A stretch of DNA of 64,000 nt. Source: Podarcis raffonei (lineage: Eukaryota > Chordata > Lepidosauria > Squamata > Lacertidae). The translations under genes and the position numbers were made by a program. The notes beneath the pieces are model-generated. The model saw nothing but the letters and a program-made list of their open reading frames with translations, had not been told where the DNA came from and searched no databases. The DNA is taken from NCBI RefSeq assembly GCF_027172205.1, contig NC_070619.1:3668001-3732000 (forward strand). The letters run 5' to 3'. Of the stretch, positions 20,743 to 30,943 are shown one piece after another. Within the stretch, counting starts at the first letter, position 1. Each line of letters opens with the position of its first letter.

Positions 20743-23700
20743 ATGTCTCTGCGGCTACTCAGTTGGAATATAAATGGCGGAAATTCCCCGGAGAAAAGAA
20801 GGAGGTTATTTCACATATTGAAGAAAGAACAATTGGACATTATTTGCCTACAAGAAACCCATGTGACCAGGCTCCACAGGAAGGTTTTGGTAAATAAAAG
20901 ATTAGGCCAAGAATTTATTTCGTCTGACAAAGTAAAGAAAAGAGGAGTGGTGATCTACGCTAAGGAGAGCCTGATACCCAAATTTCTATTTAAGGATGAA
21001 CAAGGAAGAATTTTGGCAATTGAAATTCAAACCCAAGGAGAAAAAATATTGATATTAGGAATTTATGCCCCAAACGACGGGAAATCAGAATTTTTCAAGA
21101 AGCTGCATGAGACGTTGCTGGACTATCTGGATTATGCTAACATCATAATGATGGGAGATATGAATGGAGTGGTGTCTACACATATGGATAAGTCTTACAA
21201 CCAAAACTTAACATCAGACGGCAGACTGCCCAAAACTTTTTTCGAACTGACTGACAATCTGGATTTGATTGACATATGGAGGACAAAGAACCCCCTAGGT
21301 AAAGAAGGAACTTTTTTCTCTGAGGCCCACCTGTCTTGGTCAAGGATCGACCAAATCTGGACCTCCAGGGGGCTGGCACCCAAGACTAAAAAGGTGGAAA
21401 TCTGCCCAAAAACATGCTCCGACCACAACGCCTTGAAAATAGAACTTAGATTAACTCAACCCGGTTCCTTCAGATGGAGAATGAATGACACACTACTAAG
21501 AGATCAAGAGATTGTGAAAAAGGCCCAAAAAACATTAAAGGACTATTTTGAGATAAATCTGAATACTACAGTTGAAAAAAGAACGATCTGGGACGCAAGC
21601 AAAGCTTTTATGAGAGGGTTTCTGATACAACAGAATTCAATCAAGAAAAAACTCTGGAACGGAAAGAAGGACAAAATATTGGAGAAAATACACCAAGGAG
21701 AAAAAAAACTGAGAACCAAACCAAAGTCCAAGGAGGTGCTGAGAGAAATTAAATTCCACCAAGCAGAATACTCAAAATTGATTAATCAGGAGATTGAATG
21801 GAAAATAAAACAGATGAAGCAAAGATCTTTTGAATCAGCAAATAAATGTGGAAAGCTGCTAGCTTGGCAGCTGAAAAAAAGACAAAAGCTAAACACGATA
21901 ACAAATCTAGAGATTGATGGAAGGATCGTACAGAAACCAGAAGAAATTAGGAGGTGCTTCCACAGATACTTTAAAGAACTGTATGCACAGGGGCCCCAGA
22001 AAGAATCAGAGATAGATCAATTTTTAAAGATAAATGGACTATCAAAAATAACTCAAGATAAAAGATCAATCTTGAACTCTACAATAACCTTACAGGAAAT
22101 TGAAGGTGCCATTCAGAATATGCAACTAGGCAAATCTCCAGGCCCGGATGGACTTACCTCCAAATATTACAAGGTTCTGAAGGACTATTTGATACAACCT
22201 TTGTTGGAGGTATGTAACCAGATTATGGATGGGAAGAGGGCACCAGAAACGTGGAAAGAAGCCTTCATCACATTGATACCTAAGTCAGAATCTGAAAAGA
22301 CTCAGCTTAAAAACTACCGTCCCATCTCACTCCTAAATGTGGATTACAAAATATTTGCAGACATTTTGGCAAATAGACTTAAAAAAGTCTTAAATGAAGT
22401 AATTCATAAAGACCAAGCTGGCTTTCTCCCTGGTAGACATTTATATGAGAACACTAGAAACATCATTGACATTTTAGAACTTTTGCAGACTAACAGGAAC
22501 ACAAGGGCGGTGTTAATCTTTATTGATGCGGAGAAAGCATTTGACAACATATCTTGGATGTTTATGAAGAAGAACTTGGAAGGGATGGGAGTGGGACGGG
22601 GGTTTGAGAATGGATTACATGCAATCTATTCAGAACAAAAAGCTAAATTAATAGTGAACAATGTGGTGACGGAGGAATTTAAAATTGAAAAAGGGACACG
22701 ACAAGGGTGCCCTCTATCCCCTCTGTTATTTATTTCAGTCCTGGAGGTGCTATTGAATATGATCAGAGAGGACCGGTTGGTACAAGGGATAGAGGTCGGA
22801 GTGAAACAATATAAACTGAAAGCTTTTGCAGATGACCTAGTTTTGACACTGCAGGAGCCAGAATCCAGTACAAAAAGAGTTCTCGAACTTATATCTGAAT
22901 TTGGTCGGGTGGCGGGATTTAGGTTGAATAAACAAAAAACTAAGGTTCTGACCAAAAATTTAACAATTACAGAAACAGAGGGGTTTCAGAGAGAAACAGA
23001 ACTGAATGTGGTTAAAAAAGTGAAATACCTTGGGATCTATTTGTCCTCCAAGAATTTGAATTTATTTAAGGATAATTATGAGAAATGTTGGTTGGAAGTT
23101 AAAAAGGATTTAGAAATTTGGTCAAGATTGAAACTTTCCTTGTTGGGAAGAATTGCAGCTATAAAAATGAATGTGTTGCCGAAAATGTTATTTTTGTTTC
23201 AAACCTTACAGATCGTGGACAGAGTGGATTGCTTTGGAAAATGGCAGAAGGATATATCTAGATTTATCTGGCAGGGCAAAAAGCCCCGAATAAAGTTTAA
23301 AATATTAACAGATTCGAAAGAAAGAGGGGGGTTTGCCCTGCCGGACTTGAGGTTGTATTATGAAGCTGCAGCCTTCTGCTGGCTGAAAGATTGGTTTTTG
23401 TTGGAAAACACCGATGTCCTAGATCTGGAAGGTTTTAATAATGCTTTTGGATGGCACGCATACCTATGGTACGACAAGGTTAAAGCACATAAATTGTTTA
23501 AAAGCCACATTGTCAGAAAAGCAATTTTTGCAGTCTGGATGAAATATAAAGACTTACTAGAGAGTAAAACTCCGAGGTGGCTATCACCAGTGGAGGCCAA
23601 GGCCCGAAAAAGACCCAATATGGAGGCCTATTGGCCGAAATATTGGGAATTGACTGAAAAAATTGGAGACAATTGGAAGTTGCAGAGCCAGGACAAACTA

Positions 23701-24483
23701 AAAAATAAGGTGCGAGATTGGCTACATTATGCTCAAATTCAAGAGGTTTTCAAAATGGACAAAAAAGTTGGTTTCCAGGTGGAAAAGTCGAAACTAGAGA
23801 CAGAACTGTTAGAACCAAAGACAAAGCTGTTATCTAGAATGTATAACTTGCTGCTTATGTGGAATTTACAGGATGAGACAGTTAAATCTGCTATGATTAA
23901 ATGGGCACAGGATGTTGGACACAACATTATGTTTGAAGACTGGGAAAGGTTATGGAACACCGGAATGAAATTCACGGCCAGTACGGCCTTGAAGGAAAAC
24001 ATTATGAAAATGATATACCGGTGGTACATGACCCCAGTCAAGTTAGCTAAGATACATCACCTGTCTGACAATAAATGTTGGAAGTGTAAGGAAGCAGAGG
24101 GGACTTTCTTTCACCTCTGGTGGACATGCCCAAAGGTTAAGGCTTTCTGGGAAATGATTTACAATGAGTTGAAAAAGGTATTTAGGTATACCTTTCCCAA
24201 GAAACCAGAGGCCTTCCTGTTGGGCATGGTAGACCAGAAAGTGTTAAAGAAGGACAGAACTTTGTTTATGTATGCTAGTACAGCAGCAAGAATACTCATC
24301 GCAAAGAACTGGAAGACACAAGATTTACCCACGCTGGAGGAATGGCAGATGCAGTTGATGGACTACATGGAGATAGCTGAACTGACCGGCAGAATCCGAG
24401 ATTTGGATGTAGAAACAATTGAGGTGGACTGGAAAAAGTTTAAAGACTACTTGCAAAAGTATTACAAACTGTATGAATCTTAA
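20743..24483 (+). CDS. L1 ORF2 protein (endonuclease and reverse transcriptase), 1246 aa
   Basis: APE-type endonuclease at residues 1-235: SWNINGGN, the catalytic Glu in CLQETHV, GDMNGV, WSRIDQIW, and CSDHNAL with the final Asp-His. Reverse transcriptase at about 430-760: LIPKSE, NYRPISLLNVDYKI, QAGFLPGR, FIDAEKAFD, GTRQGCPLSPLLF, and FADD in place of YADD, as in many L1s. The C terminus has the Cys/His cluster CWKCKEAEGTFFHLWWTC (about 1110-1130). It nicks target DNA and primes reverse transcription on the nick. The length is normal for vertebrate L1 and all key residues are present. Confidence 0.96.
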   Translation: MSLRLLSWNINGGNSPEKRRRLFHILKKEQLDIICLQETHVTRLHRKVLVNKRLGQEFISSDKVKKRGVVIYAKESLIPKFLFKDEQGRILAIEIQTQGEKILILGIYAPNDGKSEFFKKLHETLLDYLDYANIIMMGDMNGVVSTHMDKSYNQNLTSDGRLPKTFFELTDNLDLIDIWRTKNPLGKEGTFFSEAHLSWSRIDQIWTSRGLAPKTKKVEICPKTCSDHNALKIELRLTQPGSFRWRMNDTLLRDQEIVKKAQKTLKDYFEINLNTTVEKRTIWDASKAFMRGFLIQQNSIKKKLWNGKKDKILEKIHQGEKKLRTKPKSKEVLREIKFHQAEYSKLINQEIEWKIKQMKQRSFESANKCGKLLAWQLKKRQKLNTITNLEIDGRIVQKPEEIRRCFHRYFKELYAQGPQKESEIDQFLKINGLSKITQDKRSILNSTITLQEIEGAIQNMQLGKSPGPDGLTSKYYKVLKDYLIQPLLEVCNQIMDGKRAPETWKEAFITLIPKSESEKTQLKNYRPISLLNVDYKIFADILANRLKKVLNEVIHKDQAGFLPGRHLYENTRNIIDILELLQTNRNTRAVLIFIDAEKAFDNISWMFMKKNLEGMGVGRGFENGLHAIYSEQKAKLIVNNVVTEEFKIEKGTRQGCPLSPLLFISVLEVLLNMIREDRLVQGIEVGVKQYKLKAFADDLVLTLQEPESSTKRVLELISEFGRVAGFRLNKQKTKVLTKNLTITETEGFQRETELNVVKKVKYLGIYLSSKNLNLFKDNYEKCWLEVKKDLEIWSRLKLSLLGRIAAIKMNVLPKMLFLFQTLQIVDRVDCFGKWQKDISRFIWQGKKPRIKFKILTDSKERGGFALPDLRLYYEAAAFCWLKDWFLLENTDVLDLEGFNNAFGWHAYLWYDKVKAHKLFKSHIVRKAIFAVWMKYKDLLESKTPRWLSPVEAKARKRPNMEAYWPKYWELTEKIGDNWKLQSQDKLKNKVRDWLHYAQIQEVFKMDKKVGFQVEKSKLETELLEPKTKLLSRMYNLLLMWNLQDETVKSAMIKWAQDVGHNIMFEDWERLWNTGMKFTASTALKENIMKMIYRWYMTPVKLAKIHHLSDNKCWKCKEAEGTFFHLWWTCPKVKAFWEMIYNELKKVFRYTFPKKPEAFLLGMVDQKVLKKDRTLFMYASTAARILIAKNWKTQDLPTLEEWQMQLMDYMEIAELTGRIRDLDVETIEVDWKKFKDYLQKYYKLYES

Positions 24484-25010
24484 GACGGTGCATGATTTGG
24501 AAATGATACGCTTTAGCAATTATGATTAAGTAAATAGTAAACTAAGTGATAAAAGAGAAAAGGAGATAATATGAAATTGAACATGTTACGTTTATTTTAA
24601 AGGTATAAAAATTGTGACATAATACATTGAATATAGATACATAACATGTAAAAGTTACAATAAGGTATGACATAAGGTAACAAATTGCTGACATTGTTAA
24701 TATAAAGAACGCAGAATCGGAAGGGGTGGGGAAGTCCAAGTTGGGATTTCTGTAAAAAAAAAAAAAAAATGGTTTCTTGTAAACTCCTTATTTGTTTGTA
24801 ATGTATAAAATTTGGAAAGAAACGTAATAAAAAATATTATAAAAAAAAAAAGAAATATGTCTTAAAACGGAGATATCAAAATTCGAAAGAGATCTGTTGG
24901 GAAATAATGTGAAATTACTATCTAAAATGTATAAATTGATTTTAGAATGGTATACTAACGATGAAGAAGTTATATCTGTAATGATACACTGGGCAAGAGA
25001 TTTTGGTTAT

Positions 25011-26057
25011 CACGCCGGTAAAATTGGCAAAATTGGAAGGGATGCGAGTGGCGCTGTGGGTAAAACCTCAGCGCCTAGGACTTGCCGATCGCATGGTCGG
25101 CGGTTCGAATCCCCGCGGCAGGGTGAGCTCCCGTCTTTCGGTCCCAGCTCCTGCCCACCTAGCAGTTCGAAAGCACCCCTAAGTGCAAGTAGATAAATAG
25201 GTACCGCTTTATAGCGGGAAGGTAAACGGTGTTTCCGTGTGCTGCGCTGGCTCGCCAGAGCAGCTTCGTCACGCTGGCCACGTGACCCGGAAGTGTCTCC
25301 GGACAGCGCTGGCTCCCGGCCTCTTAAGCGAGATGGGCGCACAACCCTAGAGTCTGTCAAGACTGGCCCATACGGGCAGGGGTACCTTACCTAAAATTGG
25401 CAAAGATGTATAGAATAAAAAATAGGAAGTGTTGGAAGTGTGGTGGGGCAGAAGGAGATTTATATCATATGTGGTGGGTTTGTGGGAAAGTGAAGGGTTT
25501 TTGGGAATCAATATATAATGAGCTGGAAAAAATCTTTAAGTACACTTTTCTAAAAAAACACCCTGAAGCCTTTTTATTGGGATTGAAAGGGAAGGAAATT
25601 AAAAAGAAGGATAAAAATCTTTTCCTGTACGCCACGACAGCAGCTAGAACTATGTTGGTCCAGAACTGGAAAACTGATACTATACCTACAATCATGGAAT
25701 GGCAGACTAAAATGATGAATTACGCAGAATTGGCTAGATTGTCGGGGAAAATACGCCGGGATCAAGATGAAAAGACGTTTGCTGAAAATTGGAGTAAATA
25801 TTTGGTATATGTAAGAGAAAATTGTAAAACTTTAAAGACACTGGCAGGGTTGGAGTAACTCTAACAGCATAAGACAAAATAGTATTAGATAGATTACGCG
25901 ATGTTATAACTATATGATACTTACCGAAGAGACGGAGGGAAGTCGGAAGCTCGGCAGAGCTTAAGGCTTAGGTGGGTGGATAAATGTATAATGAGTGTAT
26001 GTATTCTATGTGTATGTGTAATAATGAAAATCAATAAAAACTGAATTAAAAAAAAAG
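25011..26057 (+). mobile_element. L1 copy b: 5'-truncated L1 inserted in copy a
   Basis: Flanked by AGAGATTTTGGTTAT at 24996-25010 and 26058-26072, with an A-rich 3' end. It encodes only the last 150 or so codons of ORF2: CWKCGGAEGDLYHMWW, EAFLLGLKGKEIKKKDKN, LSGKIRRDQDEKTF, ending LAGLE at 25858. A SINE interrupts it near its 5' end. Confidence 0.9.
25032..25391 (+). mobile_element. tRNA-derived SINE, Sauria type (subfamily 2), inside L1 copy b
   Basis: The tRNA-like head has box A-like GTGGCGCTGTGGGTAAAACC and box B GGTTCGAATCC. The body has GTGCAAGTAGATAAATAGGT, and the tail ends GGGCAGGGGTACC. This is a distinct subfamily, also at 55742 and 56277 (CTCAGCGCCTAG and CTTAAG(C/T)GAGATGGGCGC signatures). 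Confidence 0.93.
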
Positions 26058-26573
26058 AGAGATTTTGGTTATAGTTTTCACAATGGGGATAGTTATGGAA
26101 GGAAGATTTAAAATTTACAGCTTGCTGTACGTTGAAGGAACATTACATGAAAATGATGAATTGTTGGTACCCAGCAGCCAGTAAACTAGCAAAAATGTAC
26201 AGAACAGGTTGAAACGTGTTGGAAATGTAAGAAGAAGGAAGGTACATTTTATTACATGTGGTGGACATATGGGGTGGTAAAAGAATTCTGGGAAATGATA
26301 TGAAATGGAAAAAAATGTTTAAGATAACTTTTGTTAAAAAAACCAGAAGCTTTATTATTAGGAATGAGAGGTGCCGAACTACCAAGAGATAAGAAAAGAC
26401 TGTTTATGGATGTGGCGACAGCAGCATGGCTGCTCCTAGCCCAGAGGTGGAAAGAAGACAAAAACCGACCAGAGAAGGGCAGACCAAATGGAAGGAGTAC
26501 GCAGAAATGGCAAAGCTGGCGGGAAAGATCAGCAATCAGGAAGATCCTATTTTTACAATGGACTGGAATGATT

Positions 26574-26696
26574 GATTGATTGATTGATTTTAATATATAA
26601 TTTTTAATTACTTTTTTTATCGTATCATTTTCAACGGTAATTAAACATACTTTTACATCTCATTCAAATTTTTTACTTCCATCAATCCTGTCTGAA
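26574..26696 (-). mobile_element. Short insertion with GATT-repeat tail
   Basis: Bracketed by ACTGGAATGATT at about 26563-26574 and 26697-26708. The (GATT)n start suggests an inverted 3' end of a non-LTR element. Family unknown. Confidence 0.5.
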
Positions 26697-26790
26697 CTGG
26701 AATGATTTTGTAACCTTTTTGGGAGACCGCAGTAAGCAGTTGAAAAAAGCAGCAGGTATATAACCAACACTTGCAAAGCAATGTGAACTT

Positions 26791-26972
26791 TGGAAATTGA
26801 GGATATATACTAGATAGATTACAATGAAAGATGCAGGAATGATATCTATCTATCTATTAATTTTATAATGAATGATTTTAGAGTGTTGTTTGTGTTGTAT
26901 TTTTGTATTGTTTTATTGTTGTTAGGCGCCCTGAGCCCGGCTTCGGCTGGGGAGGGCGGGATATAAATAAAA

Positions 26973-27058
<86 letters not shown>

Positions 27059-27255
27059 GAACCCAGGGAGGGGGGTCCTAAGGTTTGGGTAACCTTTTAT
27101 CTTGTTTTTAATTGAATGGAATAATTGTTATGTATACATATTGTGTAAAACCAAATATATACTGTTAAGAGTACATAACATATACATATACATATTACAC
27201 ACACACACAAACACAAATGGGAAGAAACTCCTCACCCCCCAGCTTAGACTACAAA
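26791..27255. other. LINE tail, (ATT)n, (ATCT)n and spacer before satellite 2
   Basis: Plus-strand L2-type 3' end (GCGCCCTGAGCCCGGCTTCG, GGCGGGATATAAATAAA) at 26925-26970, then (ATT)n to 27024 and (ATCT)n to 27057. 27220-27255 repeats the short gene-like piece (CAGCTTAGACTAC) that also precedes satellite 1. Confidence 0.8.
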
Positions 27256-28705
27256 GCCTCTGAGGGCGTGCAGAGTGCAACCCCCCAGGGGCCCCTCTCT
27301 CTCCCGGGCTCACCTGGGGGCCCTGCCCCTGCTAGACTCTCCGGCCTCTGAGGGCGTGCAGAGTGCAGATCCCCCAGGGGCCCCCCTCTTTCCCTGGCTC
27401 ACCTGGGGGCCCTGCCCCTGCCAGCCTCTCCGGCCTCTGAGGGCGTGCAGAGTGCAACCCCCCCAGGGGCCCCTCTCTCTCCTGGGCTCACCTGGGGGCC
27501 CTGCCCCTGCCAGCCTCTCCGGCCTCTGAGGGCGTGCAGAGTGCAGATCCCCCCAGGGGCCCCTCTCTCTCCCGGACTCACCTGGGGGTCCTGCCCCTGC
27601 TAGCCTCTCCGGCCTCTGAGGGCGTGCAGAGTGCAGATCCCCCCAGGGGCCCCTCTCTCTCCCGGGCTCACCTGGGGGTCCTGCTCCTGCCAGCCTCTCT
27701 GGCCTCTGAGGGCGTGCAGAGTGCAGATCCCCCCAGGGCCCCCTCTCTCTCCCGGGCTCACCTGGGGGTCCTGCCCCTGCCAGCCTCTCCGGCCTCTGAG
27801 GGCGTGCAGAGTGCAGATCCCCCCAGGGGCCCCTCTCTCTCCTGGGCTCACCTGGGGGCCCTGCCCCTGCCAGCCTCTCCGGCCTCTGAGGGCGTGCAGA
27901 GTGCAGATCCCCCAGGGGCCCCACTCTCTCCTGGGCTCACCTGGGGGCCCTGCCCCTGCCAGCCTCTCTGGCCTCTGAGGGCGTGCAGAGTGCAGATCCC
28001 CCCAGGGCCCCCTCTCTCTCCCGGGCTCACCTGGGGGTCCTGCCCCTGCCAGCCTCTCCGGCCTCTGAGGGCGTGCAGAGTGCAGATCCCCCCAGGGGCC
28101 CCTCTCTCTCCCGGACTCACCTGGGGGTCCTGCCCCTGCTAGCCTCTCCGGCCTCTGAGGGCGTGCAGAGTGCAGATCCCCCCAGGGGCCCCTCTCTCTC
28201 CCGGACTCACCTGGGGGTCCTGCCCCTGCTAGCCTCTCCGGCCTCTGAGGGCGTGCAGAGTGCAGATCCCCCCAGTGGCCCCTCTCTCTCCCGGGCTCAC
28301 CTGGGGGCCCTGCCCCTGCCAGCCTCTCCGGCCTCTGAGGGCGTGCAGAGTGCACATCCCCCAGGGGCCCCTCTCTCTCCCGGGCTCACCTGGGGCCCTG
28401 CCCCTGCCAGCCTCTCCGGCCTCTGAGGGCGTGCAGAGTGCACATCCCCCAGAGGCCCCTCTCTCTCCCGGGCTCACCTGGGGGCCCTGCCCCTGCCAGC
28501 CTCTCCGGCCTCTGAGGGCGTGCAGAGTGCACATCCCCCAGGGGCCCCTCTCTCTCCCGGGCTCACCTGGGGGCCCTGCCCCTGCCAGCCTCTCCGGCCT
28601 CTGAGGGCGTGCAGAGAGCAACCCCCCCAGGGGCCCCTCTCTCTCCTGGGCTCACCTGGGGCCCTGCCCCTGCCAGCCTCTCCGGCCTCTGAGGGCGTGC
28701 AGAGT
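27256..28705 (-). repeat. Satellite array 2: about 16 units of 89-90 bp, RPS28 exon 1/intron 1 derived
   Basis: Same unit as array 1, with 17 landmark starts between 27256 and 28690. Left-hand units carry private variants (GCAGATCCCCCCAG, CCCCTGCTAGCCTCTC), while right-hand units at 28335-28600 look like array 1 units, so homogenisation is only partial. The minus strand of each unit contains CAG|GTGAGC or CAG|GTGAGT. Confidence 0.95.
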
Positions 28706-28952
28706 GCAGCTGGATGGGCTGCAGGCGCTGGTGTCCCTGGCGGAGGCTGAGGCAGGAGGGCCATGGGGCCGGGCCTTTCTCTGCCCTCGGAGGGGAAGGG
28801 GCCACCCTCATAAGGCCCTGCGACTCCCGCCAGCCTCCGCCGTGGGCGCCGTCCAAGCTGCTGAGTGGTGGCAGTTGCAGTCTAGCTCCCAGCATGCACT
28901 GCCAGCTCCCTCAGGCCAACGGTCGATTCCCAGCATGCCCTGCTGCGGGGTT
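28706..28952 (-). pseudogene. Decayed copy of RPS28 promoter and start of exon 1 (relic 2)
   Basis: Reads on the minus strand like RPS28 37505-37797, and more closely than relic 1. It keeps AAACCCC(G/T)CAGC, GGCATGC(T/C)GGGAATCGAC, GTGCATGCTGGGA, CCCTCCGAGGG, AAAGGCCCG and GCCTCCGCC. The start codon is AGG (28736-28738 on plus). TATATAAA is replaced by CAGAGAAA. The exon 1 remnant again ends at CAGCTG, where the array begins, so both satellites share one ancestral junction. Confidence 0.9.
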
Positions 28953-29760
28953 TCATATTAATTTGAAATTTAACCGTTTTTTTCCAGTGTATAACCAAAT
29001 AAATAAATCCCAAGGTGTCTTTTCTTCGGTTTCACTTATTAGCTTTATTGATAAATTATCCTTTATTAGGTTTCATTTCCCTCACATCCTTCTTCCCAGC
29101 ATGCTTTGCTGCCCCGTCTCACAATCAAGGATCCTGTGTCCTATAATTGAAATTTACCCGTTTTCCAATGTATAACTGAATAAATAAATCCCAAGGTGTC
29201 TTTTGTTAGGTTTCACTTATTAGCTTTACTGATAAATTATCCTTTGTTAGGGTTGATTTCATTTCCCTCACGTCCTTCTTCCCAGCATGCTTTGCTGCCC
29301 ATTCTTCTCACAAACAAGGATCCTGTTTCCTGTAATTTAAATTTACTTGTTTTCCAATGTATAACTAAACAAATTAATCCCAAATTGTCCTTTGTTAGGT
29401 TTCACTTACTAGCTTTATGGATAAATTATCCTTTATTAGGTTTCATTTCCCTCACGTCCTTCTTCCCAGCATGCTTCGCTGCCCATTCTTCTCACAAACT
29501 AGGATCCTGTTTCCTACAATTGAAATTTACTTGTTTTCCAATGTATAACTAAACAAATTAATCCCAAATTGTCTTTTGTTAGGTTTCACTTATTAGCTTT
29601 ATGCATAAATTATCCTTTATTAGTTTCATTTCATTTCCATCACATCCACCATGCTTTGCTACTCCCATCTTCTCACAAGTATCCTGTTTCCTATCATTTT
29701 ATTTTTCACTAGACGTATTTGGATTCTTTCATTTAGACTTGATGGAGGGGCAGCGTTTGG
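28953..29760 (-). repeat. Tandem array of the 185-bp unit (about 4 copies) beside satellite 2
   Basis: TTCCCAGCATGCTTTGCTG / CAATGTATAAC landmarks lie near 29000, 29180, 29365 and 29545, with the outer flank ATTCTTTCATTTAGACTTGA at 29722-29742 matching 37240-37262 upstream of RPS28. Confidence 0.92.
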
Positions 29761-30071
29761 GAATCCCTGTGAATGATTATAACAACAAGAGATTCAGATT
29801 ATGTTTATATGTCAAATCCTTCATAGGGGTGGCAGGTCCTGGTGAAAAATGGCTTAATTTGGTGGTATTCACAACCTTTGTTTTGTATTCTCTTTGTATC
29901 AGGTCAGTTCTTTTGGAACATCGTATAGTCTCTTGAGAATGTATTTTATGTTAGGAACCCCTTAAACTAGACTTTGACTTTAGACTTGGCGCATTTTTTT
30001 TCTTTTTGGTTATTTTATCTTTCTTACTGGAATGTTATTTTAACTTTACAACAATGTTTTAAATTTATATA
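29761..30071. other. Unassigned AT-rich spacer
   Basis: CAAGAGATTCAGAT at about 29787 recurs at 30796 just after the Bov-B end, so it may be the distant left target duplication of that insertion. If so, 29801-30071 belongs to the inserted DNA. Confidence 0.4.
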
Positions 30072-30790
30072 TATATATAAAACCAATAGTTGGGTCTGAA
30101 GCTCAACAAAAAAGAAAACGAAGATCATGGCCACTGGTCCCATCACCTCCTGGCAAATAGAAGGGGGAGAAATGGAGGCAGTGAGAGATTTTACTTTCTT
30201 GGGCTCCATGATCACTGCAGATGGTGACAGCAGCCACGAAATTAAAAGACGCCTGCTTCTTGGGAGAAAAGCAATGACAAACTTGGACAGCATCTTAAAA
30301 AGCAGAGACATCACCTTGCCGACAAAGGTCCGTATAGTTAAAGCTATGGTTTTCCCAGTAGTGATGTATGGAAGTGAGAGCTGGACCATAAAGAAGGCTG
30401 ATCGCCAAAGAATGGATGCTTTTGAATTCTGGTGCTGGAGGAGACTCTTGAGAGTCCCATGGACTGCAAGAAGATCAAACCTCTCCATTCTGAAGGAAAT
30501 CAGCCCTGAGTGCTCACTGGAAGGACAGATCCTGAAGCTGAGGCTCCAAGACTTTGGCCACCTCATGAGAAGAGAAGACTCCCTGGAAAAGTCCCTGATG
30601 TTGGGAAAGATGGAGGGCGCAAGGAGAAGGGGACGACAGAGGACGAGATGGTGGGACAGCGTTCTCGAAGCTACCAGCATGAGTTTGACCAAACTGCAGG
30701 AGGCAGTGGAAGACAGGAGGGCCCGGCGTACTCTGGTCCAGGGGGTCACGAAGAGTCGGACACGACTAAACGACTAAACAACAACAACAA
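30072..30790 (+). mobile_element. Bov-B (RTE clade) LINE, 5'-truncated, 3' end complete
   Basis: Frame 30127-30777 encodes the Bov-B RT C terminus: RDFTFLGSMITADGDSSHEI, VMYGSESWTIKKADRQRMDA, FEFWCWRRLLRVPWTARRSN, FGHLMRREDSLEK, RRRGRQRTRWWDS. It ends with the Bov-B 3' signature GAGTCGGACACGACTAAACG and an (ACA)n tail. About 217 codons are open, suggesting moderate age. Two more truncated copies lie at 46730 and 59860. Confidence 0.93.
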
Positions 30791-30943
30791 ATAGCAAGAG
30801 ATTCAGATGACGTTAGGGATTGAGTTTAATCAGTCAGGTACCAATCAGAACAATGTGAATGGTCAGAAATAACGTCCACACATGAAAATATTTCCACTGA
30901 GTTTTGCACCATTGCCTGCTCTCCTCCCCATCTGCCTGGCAGC

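Larger units (their letters stand above)
18664..24849 (+). mobile_element. Full-length L1 (copy c), both frames open, 21-22 bp perfect target duplication
   Basis: About 6.19 kb. An identical 21-22 bp duplication (starting AAGAAATATGTC) at 18643-18664 and 24850-24871 flanks it. It has a GC-rich 5' end (CTTCCGGAGGCGGCGC), a 5'UTR of about 990 bp, ORF1, a 20-bp spacer, ORF2, a 3'UTR of about 350 bp and a poly(A) end. Inserted into older L1 copy a. No stop or frameshift is seen in either frame, so it is a candidate for a recently active, possibly still competent element. Confidence 0.95.
18545..26790 (+). mobile_element. L1 copy a: oldest layer of a nested L1 stack, in three pieces
   Basis: Pieces 18545-18663, 24871-25010 and about 26058-26790 read through as one L1 ORF2 C-terminal region when the two insertions are set aside: KFEYIRDLLTDWLQDYHLND, then SKFERDLLGNNVKLLSKMYK, then IHWARDFGY continuing into the Cys region (CWKCKKKEGTFYYMWW). 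Many stops in the last piece show age. A 125-bp insert at 26574-26696 is flanked by ACTGGAATGATT copies. Confidence 0.85.

Noticed and set aside
25060-25135. Functional tRNA gene
   Set aside because: The box A/box B region is the head of a 350-bp SINE with other copies in the window and a LINE-like tail; the acceptor stem does not close as in a tRNA gene.
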